Origin: Laguncularia racemosa
Lineage: Eukaryota; Streptophyta; Magnoliopsida; Myrtales; Combretaceae
Direction of reading: 5' to 3'
Length of the DNA: 64,000 bases
Assembly: GCA_037954665.1 (NCBI GenBank)
Contig: JBBMOL010000098.1
Coordinates: 2,790,001-2,854,000, forward strand
Shown: piece after piece, positions 23,845-35,109 of the stretch
Position numbering within the stretch: the first letter of the stretch is position 1
Layout: each line of letters starts with the position of its first letter
Notes under the pieces: generated by a model
What the model saw: only the letters and a program-made list of their open reading frames with translations
The model's database searches: none
Told to the model about the DNA's origin: nothing
Made by a program: the position numbers and the translations under genes

Positions 23845-24900
23845 ATGCCTCCCAAAAGAATTGTCGGACTTGGCTCATTTGGCTCTAGATGGAAGGAGGC
23901 TCTATATGATAGGTAAGCCCTTAGTATTGCCTCAATAGGGAGCTCTAGATCCAGTAGTTGACATGACTACTCAACTGTTAGAGATAGTGAGTGCTTTGGT
24001 CGGAATGGTAGCACAACAGTAACAATAAGCCATGAGATTGACTAGGCTAGTAGAGGACCAGTTTTGGCTAAATAAGTTTATCAAGCTAGTAAAGGAATTT
24101 AACCAAGGTCGATGACCTAATAGAAGCTAAACACTGGATAATAGAGATTGAAAAGACTTTTGCTATGTTTAAGGTACTAGAGGATTGAAAGTGGATTACA
24201 TAGCCTTCATGTTGAAAGGGTCGGCTATAGACTAGTGGGTTAGTGTTTCCAAGCTGATAGGAGCACTTGTCGATTGGCAATGGTTTAGGGAACTCTTTTA
24301 TGAAAAATACTTCCTTAATATATCAAAGATAAGATGGAGGTAGCATACTATAACTGTTAATAGGGTAATTGAATGGTAGAAGAGTACGAAGTAGAGTTAA
24401 AATCGTCTGATCAAATTCTTGCTTGATGTAGTTTGTATAGATGATGCTTCTAGGACTAAAAACGTTTGTAAGAGCTTTAGAGCCTAACCTCTAGTATGGA
24501 GTAGGGTCCTTCTAACTACCTACCTATGCAGAGGTCATTGATAAAACACAATTTATGGATTGGAGTTAGAAGAGAATAGAGGAGCAGCTCTCTTGTAGGT
24601 CAAGAATTTCTTTGGGAAAGAGACCTATCTTGAATACTTCATTTGTAGAGAAAGGAAAGAGGCTAGTAGTATATCAAGCTAGACTTATGGCCTTCATGCC
24701 TAAGCTTAGTCAAGCTCGACCAATGCCTTTAGCATTGCCTCGATCACCACAATCAAGGTTAGGGAGAAGATGTCCCAAGTGTTTAGGAGCACATGATCTA
24801 CCTTAGTGTAGTTGGATAGAGGGGGTATGGTTCTCTTGTGGCAAGTTAGGGCATTCTAGTAGAAACTATACAAAGAAAGCCATTCCCCATATTTTCTACT
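23845..24900 (+). pseudogene. Gag remnant of element D
   Basis: A start MPPKRIVGLGSFGSRWKEA is seen at 23845, followed by many stops and frame changes. A zinc-knuckle-like CGKLGHSSRNYTKK reading lies near 24838-24880, in which the last Cys is replaced. The ORF at 24612-24806 is one open piece of this gag. Gag would have formed the particle and bound element RNA. Confidence 0.6.
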
Positions 24901-25079
24901 ATAATTGCAAGTAAGGGGTTATAAGGCCTTTGAGTATGGAACCATAAGTGGCCAAGCAGCAATAACGCTTCAATCAGTATAAACACCAAAACTAATACGA
25001 CCTTAGGGGTAAGTACAGTTAGGTAGACCTTAGAGTTTAAGTCCTTGGTAGATAGCTCCAGCATGTATATTTTCCTTCA

Positions 25080-25450
25080 ATGACAGCAAAAGTAGGACCC
25101 TTCAAACTTAGACATAGTGGTGGGTATGCTTTTAGTGCATAATAATAGTGGTTTAGTACTATTAGGTATTGTGCCAACATTTTTTGTATATTTAAAGTGT
25201 TTGTACACATGTGTGGACGTTATCTAAAAATTTAGAGGATTCTTTGAATGTGAAGTACTCCATTATGAGTAGGAAGAGAATTAAGGAAAATATATAGAAA
25301 TATTAAGATTGAGATCTAAGAGCAGGTGATGCCCGTTGATTTGTTTGTTTTGGATATTTTTGATTTTGATGTTATTATGGGAGTGAATTAGTTGTCAAAA
25401 TTTCACACCACCATAGATTGTCATATCTTGATGGTTTATTTCATCCCTCT
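25080..25450 (+). pseudogene. Aspartic protease remnant of element D
   Basis: The readings VDLFVLDIFDFDVIMGVN and LSKFHTTIDC resemble the Gypsy protease C-terminal pattern FDVILGMDWLSKYHA.IDC. Stops and frame shifts separate it from the gag and RT remnants. Confidence 0.55.
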
Positions 25451-25639
25451 TAATGAAGATCTATTAGTCTTAAGCTAGAAGTACAAAGACCTATAGGTAT
25501 ACCAACATATGAACTGTGGGGTAGGAGTAGGTTGGCTACTATAACAGTAGAAGCCAGTAAGAGGTGAATCTTGAAGGGGTGCTAGTATTAAACATATATG
25601 CTAATATGTTTCCTACTGACTTACCTAGGTTTCTACCAA

Positions 25640-25970
25640 TAGAGAAATTGAGTTTTGCATAGATTTGGTGTCAGCATAACCATTATACCTAAGGCTCCAT
25701 ATAGGATGGTGCCTATAAAGCCAGCATAATTAAAGGTTTAGATACAAGAGTTGCTAGATAAGAAATTCATTAGGCCTAGTATATCAACTTGGGAAGCCCT
25801 GATTTTATTTGTAAAAAAGAAGGATGGTAGCATGAGAATGTGTATTAACCACAGAGAATTGAATAAGGTAACTAGCAAAAACAAATACCCGTTCCTTAGG
25901 ATAGATGATCACTTTGATCAACTACAAGGGGCTCAAGTATTTTCAAAAATTGACTTGAGGTGGAGTTGCT
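25640..25970 (+). pseudogene. Reverse transcriptase N-terminal remnant of element D
   Basis: The open piece at 25751-25972 contains KKKDGSMRMCINHRELNKVT, KYPFLRIDDHFDQLQGAQVF and SKIDLR, the classical start of the Gypsy RT domain. The catalytic YxDD block and everything after it are missing, because LTR sequence follows directly. Confidence 0.85.
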
Positions 25971-26269
25971 AGTTGTGTAATTATGTTTTTAGTTAGTGTG
26001 AACCTAGTAGCGCTTTGGAAGTCTTATTCATGGAGTGCTATTTTGAGGTGGAGTATTTGATTTAATTTTAAATTTAACATGGTTGAATTACTCATTTGTG
26101 AGTAAATTAATGGAAACATTGGAGTACATTTATTCAATGTATATTATAGTTGAATATATTGAAGGATAGGTTTAGTAGAAGCTTTTGCATATCTTTATCC
26201 CATAGAGATACATAGTATATTATAATATTGCAAGTCTTGGAGCATTACACTTTCACTTTTTAGTATAAT

Positions 26270-28498
26270 ATTATATAAATACTATGTTTTTCTTAACTTA
26301 ATTTTAATTGAGGAATTGGCAAGGGTTTAAGTGAGATCTTTTCCTATTTTTGTGGTTTCTACTCATCAGTAATGCAATTAAAATGGCGTATATCAAAATT
26401 TTTTCCACTTGCAATATAACTGGACACCTAATGACTCTTTCCTTTTTGGTATCTAGTATCATTGAGGTCAACAAATAAAACTAAGTCGTTGGCTATACAA
26501 TTCTTCCAACGAAATTTTGGCCAAGCACGCGATACGACGTTGGCTACATAAATGCCATTGAGTTCAACAAATAAATCTAAGTCGTTGGCTATACAATTCT
26601 TCCAACGAAATTTTGGCCAAGCACGCGATAAGACGTTGGCTACATAAATGCGATTGAGGTCAGCAAACAAATCTAAGTCGTTGGCTACATAAATGCCATT
26701 GAGTTCAACAAATAAATCTAAGTCGTTGGCTATACAATTCTTCCAACGAAATTTTGGCCAAGCACGCGATAAGACGTTGGCTACATAAATGCCATTGAGG
26801 TCAGCAAACAAATCTAAGTCGTTGGCTACATAAATGCCATTGAGTTCAACAAATAAATCTAAGTCGTTGGCTATACAATTCTTCCAACGAAATTTTGGCC
26901 AAGCACGCGATAAGACGTTGGCTACATAAATGCCATTGAGGTCAGCAAACAAATCTAAGTCGTTGGCTACATAAATGCCATTGAGTTCAACAAATAAATC
27001 TAAGTCGTTGGCTATACAATTCTTCCAACGAAATTTTGGCCAAGCACGCGATACGACGTTGGCTACATAAATGCCATTGAGTTCAACAAATAAATCTAAG
27101 TCGTTGGCTATACAATTCTTCCAACGAAATTTTGGCCAAGCACGCGATAAGACGTTGGCTACATAAATGCGATTGAGGTCAGCAAACAAATCTAAGTCGT
27201 TGGCTACATAAATGCCATTGAGTTCAACAAATAAATCTAAGTCGTTGGCTATACAATTCTTCCAACGAAATTTTGGCCAAGCACGCGATAAGACGTTGGC
27301 TACATAAATGCCATTGAGGTCAGCAAACAAATCTAAGTCGTTGGCTACATAAATGCCATTGAGTTCAACAAATAAATCTAAGTCGTTGGCTATACAATTC
27401 TTCCAACGAAATTTTGGCCAAGCACGCGATAAGACGTTGGCTACATAAATGCCATTGAGGTCAGCAAACAAATCTAAGTCGTTGGCTACATAAATGCCAT
27501 TGAGTTCAACAAATAAATCTAAGTCGTTGGCTATACAATTCTTCCAACGAAATTTTGGCCAAGCATGCGATAAGACGTTGGCTACATAAATGCCATTGAG
27601 GTCAGCAAACAAATCTAAGTCGTTGGCTACATAAATGCCATTGAGTTCAACAAATAAATCTAAGTCGTTGGCTATACAATTCTTCCAACGAAATTTTGGC
27701 CAAACACGAGGTACGACGTTGGCTACATAAATCGGTGGATGGCATGCGATTTGTATACATTGGCTGACGTAAATGCTGTACGGCATGAACATCAGAAGCA
27801 TGGAAGAGAAGCAATTTCCACGCGAGGTTAGCCGGTCCACATGCTAGAAAAAATTTCAATTATTTGGGCTTTCATTAATTCAAATTTAAGGTTAAATAAT
27901 TATAATTCGATGAGAATTATTTATTAATAAAAATAAAAAAGAATTATTTGATCATTTTATATGTTAAATTTATTTTTTTATCTTATTTAAAAATATAATT
28001 AAACAGTTTAATATAAACTTTGAATACAATGGTTAGTTTTAGATGAGAGATTTTTTTATAAAAAATCCCCTCATAGATCATGTAAAAATCACAAAAAAAA
28101 AAAAAAACACATAGCAAGTGTATGTATATTTTCGATCTCAAGCACCATCATATTATTATAAACAAAGCCAACCCTATCATAAATAGTTTTTAGAAACCAA
28201 TTTATAAAACTATTATTACCGTATAAGTCTAGTACAGTAGTAATAAATTTTGAACATAGATTAAAAGGTAATAATAAATAAAAAAAAGAAAAACCTACAT
28301 AAATTTTTAAAGCTTTCAAAATCTATGGATACAATAAATGCTTATTCAAAGAAAATCACTCACATTCGTATATATTGATAACTAATTATTATAAATTATG
28401 ATTTTTTTTTCTGATGTGTGATGGTTATTCCTCACGTACTATTGGTGTTTCATTACAATATAATCATCAATATGTGATACGTGTTCTTATCTTTCAAG
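26270..28498 (+). pseudogene. Promoter and intron of F6'H-like copy 3, exon 1 lost
   Basis: 26270-26470 matches the promoter of the live gene (11330-11530) and 27755-27850 matches 11663-11760, including the TGACGT site at 27765-27770. After about 200 bp of unrelated AT-rich sequence, a 5'-leader match (CATGTAAAAATCAC, 28079-28092) passes through a run of A directly into intron sequence (GTATGTATATTTTCGATCTC, 28120). The whole of exon 1 and the donor site are therefore absent. The intron end and acceptor (TCTTTCAAG) are kept. Confidence 0.85.
26480..27725. repeat. Minisatellite with 45/96/141-bp units and a 519-bp higher-order period
   Basis: The word GCACGCGAT recurs at 26525, 26621, 26762, 26903, 27044, 27140, 27281, 27422 and (as GCATGCGAT) 27563, with a degraded last copy at 27704. 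Spacings are 96, 141, 141, 141, 96, 141, 141, 141 and 141. The 141-bp unit is the 96-bp unit plus a 45-bp sub-unit. Variants repeat at 519 bp (GATACGACG at 26530 and 27049; AATGCGATTGAGG at about 26648 and 27167), so a four-unit block was duplicated. All periods are divisible by three, which gives a 470-residue minus-strand ORF (26428-27840) of a repeated peptide with no known domain. I do not call it a gene. Confidence 0.95.
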
Positions 28499-29065
28499 GA
28501 TCAAGCCTTCGACTACATGAAGAAATCTGAGTCCATTGTAAGAAAACTTTTGGAAATCCTTATGAAGGGAGTAAATGTGAGTTTGGATAAAACAAAGGAA
28601 TCACTCTTAAAAGGTTTGGTGAGAATTATCCTAAACTACTATCCATATGTCTAAATCCCAAGCTAACAGTAGGTGTTAGTCGCCACTTTGACGTGTCGAC
28701 CCTTACCATCCTTTTCCAGGATGATGTCTGTGGCCTCTATGTTCATGGAAACAAGGATAATTGGATTCATGTTCCTTTAACTATTGGCTCACTAGTGATC
28801 AACATTGGAGATGCACTCCAAATAATGAGCAATGGTTAATATAGAAGCGTTGAAAATCGGGTGTCAACTAATGGAACCAAAAATAGGATATCAATGCCAA
28901 TTTTTGTGAATCCTAAACCACAAGATGTGATTGGCCCCATCTTTAAGGTGTTGGCAAGTGGTGAGAAGGCAATTTATAAGAAAGTTCTGTGATTAGCCAC
29001 AAGATGTGATTGGCCCCTTCTTAAACACTTTTTCAAGAAGAGCCATGATGGAAAGAAGATAGGGC
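28499..29065 (+). pseudogene. F6'H-like exon 2 relic, copy 3
   Basis: It matches live exon 2 from the splice acceptor to the HDGK codons near the C-terminus. A one-base deletion at about 28645 breaks the YYPICPN region. The HxD pair survives in the reading (SRHFD), but the third iron ligand reads VENR instead of VEHR. A stop precedes it (GGTTAATAT), and a short internal duplication of the PQDVIGP codons lies near 28995-29025. The last codons are cut off by the repeat starting at 29066. Confidence 0.92.
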
Positions 29066-29350
29066 TACTAATAAGCCAAGCTATTCATGAGCTACTTGGC
29101 TTAAACTTGATTAATAAACAAGTCAAGCTTATACTTAAAATAATGCTTATTTATTTAAACGAGTTGAGTTTAGACTCTTATTTAGGCTCACAAGTTGGCT
29201 CAAAAGTAGGCCTACAAGCAATCATGTTTATATTGTTAACAAGCGGAGTCACAAATAAGCTTGTGAGTAAGTTTGTTTATATTGTTAATAAGCCAACTTG
29301 TAAATAGGTTTGAAAATAAGCATGTGAGTAGGTTCATTTATGTTATTGAA
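29066..29350. repeat. Repetitive insertion with AAGCC/AAGCTTGTGA words
   Basis: The segment has several copies of AATAAGC and ACAAGCTTGTGAGTA-type words and a local palindrome-like stretch around AAGCCAAGCTATTCATGAG. It looks like a small non-autonomous transposon, and it interrupts the end of exon 2 copy 3. Its ends could not be fixed. 29350-29630 is AT-rich and empty. Confidence 0.45.
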
Positions 29351-29629
29351 TTTTCTCATGTTAAAATCACATTATAATAAAAATATAACATAAGAGGGAC
29401 TTTTTGATACAGTGACTTAAAGCCCATGTTTTGCAACCTCCCCTTTTTTTTGTTGCCTTGATATTAAGGAGTAATAAACTTTGAAACATATTATACTTAG
29501 ATGATGCATGATTTCATATAGATGAAACCATTTATTGTTATCATATGAATTTGTGTTTGAAATAATAGCATTTTAAATTAATTTCAATGAAAAAAGATGA
29601 AAAGGTATTTTTTTTTACTTGTTTTCAAA

Positions 29630-30924
29630 TAGTGAACCAGCCTTAGTTCGTATTCATTGCTTAAGACTATTTTGAGCCTATCTCTCATCAAGAGTGCCCT
29701 TAACCAATTTTGCCATGGTTCCTCTTATGGTTGAGGAGACTAACCTTCTTAATTGGCTTCAACCTACTATGAGCATTATTAGGAGAGCAACATCAACTAC
29801 CTTTAGAGGATCAAATTCCTAAAATAAACTACCTTGCTAATGTCACTGACTACACATTAAGCTCAAGTTGATCCCTCTAAGCCTACACTATTGTTATAGG
29901 TCGTGACATTCTCCCCTATCTAAATTCATGATGCTATCGTCATGAGGCTAATATCTTACTACAACCTTTCTCCAATAAATTGCCATCCTCCGCCACTTGT
30001 ACTCTACTTAAGGTCTTCTACAACCAAGACTTTAGGCTTCTTTGTTCATCCCTCTCTTGCCCTTACCCACTCGTTATGTCTTTTGCGATCTCCTCTTGCC
30101 GAGTTACCTAACGATAGGGTGGCCCACTATTGTACTTCCCCTAAATTAATACTGCCCACCTCCACCTGTTATTAAACATCACCCTAAGATTATCTTAGCT
30201 AGGACTTTAAGCTTCCAATGGCTTTCCCCTCTTACCCTTACCAACTCTCTATGTCTTCAAAGATTGACACTTGTTGAGTTACCCAATGGTAGGGTGACTC
30301 ATTGAAGTACTTTTCTTTTTTCATAATGATTTAGGCAACTCTTGTTATAAAAACTTGAATTGCCTTTCCTCCTACAATGGTGTCCTCCACTAGGTGGTAG
30401 CTCCTCTTTTGAAGCTTCTCCCACATGAGCCCCTTTGTCAATAAAGCTATCCCCACATTGATTTTTTTATTTAGGTAGCATTTAAGTGGCTCGATGTGAC
30501 TTAGAACCTTTAGCTCTAACACCACTTGTCACGGGACAAGAAGTTTTCCCCTCCTAGAGTTCACATATGGTGCTTGACCGTCCTTTGTTTCATACATTTT
30601 ACTAGTTTTTTTGATGGTCAGCTAGCCTCCTCTTCTTGTTTTACTTAGGATAGTTTAGGGTCCATCTTTCATCAGGAGTGCCCTTAACTAGTTTTTCCAT
30701 GGTCCCTCTTATGATTGAAGGGACTAACCTTCTCTATTGGTTTCAGCCTAACATGGCCATTATTAGGAGAACAACATTAACTCTAGATCAGTTTGTTCAT
30801 GGGTGGCCAAACCCACCATTAGAGAACTTAACTCCTAAAACTAACTACCTAGCTGTTGCCACTTATTATACATTAAACCAAAGTTGATCCCCCTAAGTTC
30901 ACATTGCTGTTATAGACTGTAACA
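29630..30924 (-). mobile_element. Small LTR element without genes (TRIM-like)
   Basis: On the minus strand a 398-bp 5' LTR (30924 to 30527, TGTTACAG...CGTGACA) is followed by a primer-site variant TGGTGTTAGAGC (complement of 30513-30524; the initiator-Met form is TGGTATCAGAGC). The internal part is only about 600 bp. A purine tract (complement of 29909-29920) then borders the 3' LTR, which starts TGTCACGACC at 29908 and is matched by eye back to about 29640. Inside, 30025-30135 and 30200-30310 are diverged copies of each other. No gag or pol reading is present, so movement would depend on another element. Confidence 0.65.
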
Positions 30925-31059
30925 CATGCTATGTGCTAACATGTTATATGTAGCCAAAAAGAAGAGACTTTGAGAAGGTACTCAAAGGATGATCAAGTAA
31001 AGATAGGGTAGGGAGGAGTAGTCGATTTCAATGAGCTTGAACACACTTGTAATAGGTCG

Positions 31060-32326
31060 ATATCGATCTATCCACTATCTTAAACCAATAGGTAAGTATA
31101 CCTATTTATTTTATAATATATTGGATAATAATATCAAATATCGATCTCATAGGGACTATGGGTACTAAAATTAATCTTTTCTTTTATTACATAATCATCA
31201 AATTTGAGTGACAAAATTAATAGAAAATAACAAATAAATTTGAGAAAATAATAATTTATAAAAGCGTACTTGGATATTGAATACTCATAGAATTACTACT
31301 GTAATTAAGTAATTATTATTCAATTGCATTACTATATTCTTGGATTCTGGGAATTCTTAAATTATATTAATAACTCTCTTGAGTCTAATAATTCTTAACC
31401 TTAGGTTGATTAACCAAAGCCCCTTTCTAAGTAAAACCTTTACAATTGCATTACTTTTGATCTATGAATTTTACTATTAGGTTTAACCATAATCTGGAAT
31501 ATTTTCGTCATCTTATCTCTTGGATTACATGCAACTCATTGCAATTATGGTAGATCTACTTAAATATATGATCTCCTGATCTCTGTGTATGAAATTAGAC
31601 TTCAAATTGATACACTAGTAATGTTAACTTCAAAACAATAAAGCACACACAATTGGATCATGAAAATATCAATAATTGTATTGAGCAATTAATTAGCAAT
31701 TACAACTTTTTTCTAGGGTTCATCATATTTGAGTACAAAAGAAAACTAAGCTAGTATCATATTGAAATTAAAAATAAAAGTAATAAAATAGCGCATAAAG
31801 CATCGGTAACACAATAACAATTGTAAAATTTTATCACTACTTTAATGTTAACTCTAAAATGTTATATAATTCTATACCTATCTAACTGGACTCTATACCT
31901 CTTTATATAATAATTTAATGTATCTTAAAAAGAAGGTTATACCTTCATGGAATGGAAAGTTGAATCTTTGTAAAATAAGAAAGTTGTATTCAATAGGTAG
32001 GAAATCCCGTCTTTAATGTTGTTTATTAACTAGGATAGAAATCTTTAGTAGCTGTGATTGAATAAAAAAGTAACATGCTTGAGTGATACAACTTTTAGAC
32101 ACAATCATATAAATGGCCATGTAACTCTTGGTAATGAATTTTCTCAAAAAACTGCAATTTTTCTTCAACACGGTCTTTGACATGGGCGTATCCATTCTTG
32201 TGTACTTTTGCATGACTTCCAGCAAAATCATGTACATGGTCTTACAACTTGTCCTTCTCTAAGCTCAACATAGTCTTCGACATGACCGTTTCGATGAGTG
32301 TATCACAATGTAGTAAATAATTATAA
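31060..32326 (-). mobile_element. 3' LTR of nested element A
   Basis: A diverged direct repeat of 47745 to about 49110, sharing the block order TAGGTAAGTA, TATCAA, CTAAGCTAG and CCTCTTTATATAATAATTTAAT. On the minus strand it is preceded by a purine tract TTGTGGGGAAAGAGA (complement of about 32328-32342), the expected 3' LTR border. Exact ends are not visible because of decay. The stretch 32343-32860 between this tract and the protease remnant holds no pol reading. Confidence 0.65.
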
Positions 32327-32859
32327 TATCTCTTTCCCCACAATTAAAATTGTATATTGTCCCTAATGTACAAAATAAGTATAAAAGATTAAAATAAACC
32401 AGTTCAAAACTCAAGAAAAAGGAAATAAAGCAAACTTACACTTCCATGCTTTAATTAGCTCAATTGTATTTGGATGCAATTTTTTAGCCAATAGTATAAT
32501 GGTCCTTGCAAGAGAAAAAAAAAATAGTGAAAGCATAAAAAAGAGAGAATAAAACTATAAATAACTAGGCATAAATTAAACCTAAGAATGATAAAACAAA
32601 ACAAAGTAACTAACTAAAAGTTGGGTTACCTTTCAAGAAGCACTTTTGTTTAATGTTGTTAGCTTGGTGGACTTCACACTCACTAATTAAGGGGGATGGT
32701 CATTGAATCCCTTCCATGTTCTTTACTCAAACTCAATTGGATAGTCTTTTGAACCTTTTATGATAAATAATTTCCTAGGATCTTCATGAATGATCTCCTA
32801 AATATGTACAGAAGCAATCAAATCGGTTATATAAAAAAATAACATGTATTATTAAGCTT

Positions 32860-33188
32860 AAGGGAATGTCTCATTGCATCAGATTCTTTACAAACTAATT
32901 TTTCATCCTCGGCTTGAAATATTAATTTACTATCTCTTATGTCAATGATTACTCTTACCATGGCTATGAAGGGTCAACATGGGATAAATGGTACTTCAAT
33001 ATCATTATCCATGTCTAATATTACAAAATCAAATGGGGAGATAAAAGTAGCAACCATAACCAACAAATCTTCAATAATGCTTCTAGGAAATTTTATAAAT
33101 CGATTAGTAATTTGTAAACTCCTTCTAGTTGGTTTAGGTTCTTCTAGTCCTAATATTTAAAATTTATATTTTAAATAATTTTCTTTAA
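32860..33188 (-). pseudogene. Aspartic protease remnant of element A
   Basis: The minus-strand reading LGLEEPKPTRRSLQ, then IIEDLLVMVATFISPFDFV and ILDMDNDIEVPFIP, followed after a stop by PFIAM, matches the Athila/Tat protease C-terminal half (EPTRMSLQLADRS...FPVDFVVLDMDED...GRPFLAT). The catalytic DxGA part is missing, being lost before or beside the insertion of element B at 33189-33193. Confidence 0.75.
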
Positions 33189-33193
33189 CTTGT
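33189..33193. repeat. Target-site duplication of element B, left copy
   Basis: CTTGT here and at 44998-45002 exactly borders the two 1009-bp LTRs, a 5-bp duplication as expected for LTR retrotransposon integration. Confidence 0.9.
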
Positions 33194-34202
33194 TGATGTG
33201 CTCAAACCCACTTTGAAACACAATCAATTGACTCAAATAAAACAAGTCTCAAGTCAATTACAAACTGGTCCACTAAGGAGACAATTCACGTGAACACCTT
33301 AGAGATTTAGATGGAAAATGTTGATCAAATGATGTAATTATAATCTCTATTTGTAACATTCACCAAGTAACCACAATAAGGATTGAAAACCACGTGGAAA
33401 TCAAATCAAAGAAAGCAATAAAACCATGAAATCCACTTCCCCCCTTCAATACCAAATTCACGCCAATGCACTAAAAATGATATATGTAATTCAAGTGCTC
33501 AAGGAACAATCAATCTTACAAGATTGTTGTCCATGAAATATAACCAAAAATATGTCCAAGAAAGATTCAAATCTACCCTAGATATGACTCACTAGAGAAG
33601 AAATGAACATACAACAAAGATGGAATCGATATGACTCACAATTTCCCTTTGTCGCACTAGCCACAATTCTAATTCTGGGGTTGAAATTGATAAGAGTTTT
33701 GAACTAAGGAAAGAACCCTAATTCCACACGTGAAAGTGTCTCTAAATTCTGCAAAATATGGCCTCCTCAAACCCTCTCTTAAGCAAGTATTTATACTTGC
33801 TACTCCTAGGGTTAAAAAGCGATCAAAATTACAAGTTTGCTACTTTTAAAGTAACTAGCCCTAAATGAAAATTACAAGGAAATAAAAGTGTCCCAAAACC
33901 AAAATACAACCAAAATAGTTCATAAAACAATTACAAGGTACAAAATAACATAAGTCTTCATGATCCAATGCTTCGGAATAGAAAACAATCGCAGCGGGTC
34001 TTTGATTGTCATCTGAAAAATATTCTACGTCCAACAACCGTTGTAGGACATATTGGCATCCCATGGAGAATTATCATTGTACCTGTAAGATTATTCTCAA
34101 ATATTTATTAGAAATAAAGACATAAGGTAAAATATGAGTGATTTGGATCATCATCCAAATCGGGTTTTGAAAAAGTCGACAGTGTTAGAAAATTTCCCAT
34201 CA
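33194..34202 (-). mobile_element. 3' LTR of element B (1009 bp)
   Basis: Begins TGATGTGCTCAAA and ends TTTCCCATCA, the same length and nearly the same sequence as 43989-44997 (about 3% different by eye). Just outside, the minus strand has the purine-rich CCGAGGAGA, a possible polypurine tract. The minus ORF at 33861-34064 lies inside the LTR and is not a gene. Confidence 0.95.
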
Positions 34203-34327
34203 TCTCCTCGGGCTTCTAAAAGATTTGCCCTTAAATCTAGAGGATCAGTTGTGGAACTAAACCTTAATATCTCTGTTGTCCTGCTCTTTCGGCTAACAAT
34301 GGTAGTGGATGGATTTCTGATCTGTTC

Positions 34328-34780
34328 CTAAAACCCCTGGACCTCAGATGGAGTCATTGGTAATAGAACTATGCGTGAATCGCCCATACTGAACATGTAG
34401 GTATTTTCAAACCCATCATGTATCACCCGTCGATCATACAACCAAGGCTGGCCCAATAGTAAATGGAATGCATGCATAGTGACTACATAACACAGGATCT
34501 GATCATGATAATTCTTCCCGACATTCACAGGAACCTTTTCCCTAAGGGTAACATACATACTACCTCTATTATCCAGCCAATGCAAATGATAAGGACTAGG
34601 ATGTGGGATAGTAGACAATTGTAATTTGTCTACCAGCGCAGCGGATATAACATTCGTGCAACTACCACTATCGATGATGAGTACACAAAGGTTACCTTTG
34701 ATTTTGCAAGAGGTGTGAAATATGTTCTCCCTCTGAATATCACTATTATCAGGAGATATAGATAAAGCCCTGCGTAACAC
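34328..34780 (-). pseudogene. Gypsy aspartic protease of element B
   Basis: A 150-residue open reading with IIDSGSCTNVISAALVDKL (the DSG active site at about residues 37-39) and the C-terminal HLLLGQPWLYDRRVIHDG seen in chromovirus-type proteases. The reading is open but separated from gag by the inserted element C. It is also cut off from any pol, so it is annotated as part of a defective element. It would have processed the gag precursor. Confidence 0.88.
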
Positions 34781-34964
34781 ATTAAGGGATAGACATTTTC
34801 CTCCTGTATGCTCCTCAGGCGTGTCTACAGTCTGATTATCATAATATTCCTGTAGTGCTGTTGGTAGATCTGTTGGTTCAATCTAATCATGATCATCCTC
34901 AATTTCCTCCCCAGTGTCTTCCATAATAGTCATCACCTTCTTATTTGGACACTGTGCTGCCATA

Positions 34965-35015
34965 TGCCCAAATCCCATGCATTTAAAGCATTTTATCTAG
35001 CGTGCCTTCCCACTA
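34965..35015 (-). pseudogene. Gag zinc knuckle of element B
   Basis: The minus-strand reading CFKCMGFGHMAAQC is a CX2CX4HX4C zinc knuckle, followed by PNKK. It is the nucleic-acid-binding end of the gag whose front part lies at 42080-43094, on the far side of element C. Confidence 0.85.
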
Positions 35016-35109
35016 GTAGATCTGGGAACAGTCTGCCTCGTATCTGGAGCCATTACCTTTTTACCCTTCCCAGTGGGTAAATTTTCTCTCATAATAGTTG
35101 GGATAGTAT

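Larger units (their letters stand above)
21499..26249 (+). mobile_element. Gypsy element D, decayed and internally deleted
   Basis: A left LTR (about 21499-23485, TATA-like CTATATAAG near 21657) is followed at 23489-23500 by TGGTATCAACGC, close to the initiator-Met primer site TGGTATCAGAGC. Then come gag, zinc-knuckle, protease and RT remnants in the expected order. At about 25970 the RT reading stops and a piece of LTR (25971-26249, matching 23205-23485) follows, so the rest of pol and most of the 3' LTR are deleted. The gag-pro-RT order and primer site fit a chromovirus-like Ty3/Gypsy element. The left LTR start is approximate. Confidence 0.75.

Noticed and set aside
26480..27725. CRISPR-like repeat-spacer array
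   Set aside because: The units are contiguous and near identical, with no unique spacers, and the sequence is clearly from a plant nucleus.
26428..27840. 470-residue minus-strand ORF as a protein gene
   Set aside because: It consists of tandem repeats lying antisense in a duplicated promoter, starts in promoter sequence, and has no known domain. An open frame follows automatically from units divisible by three.
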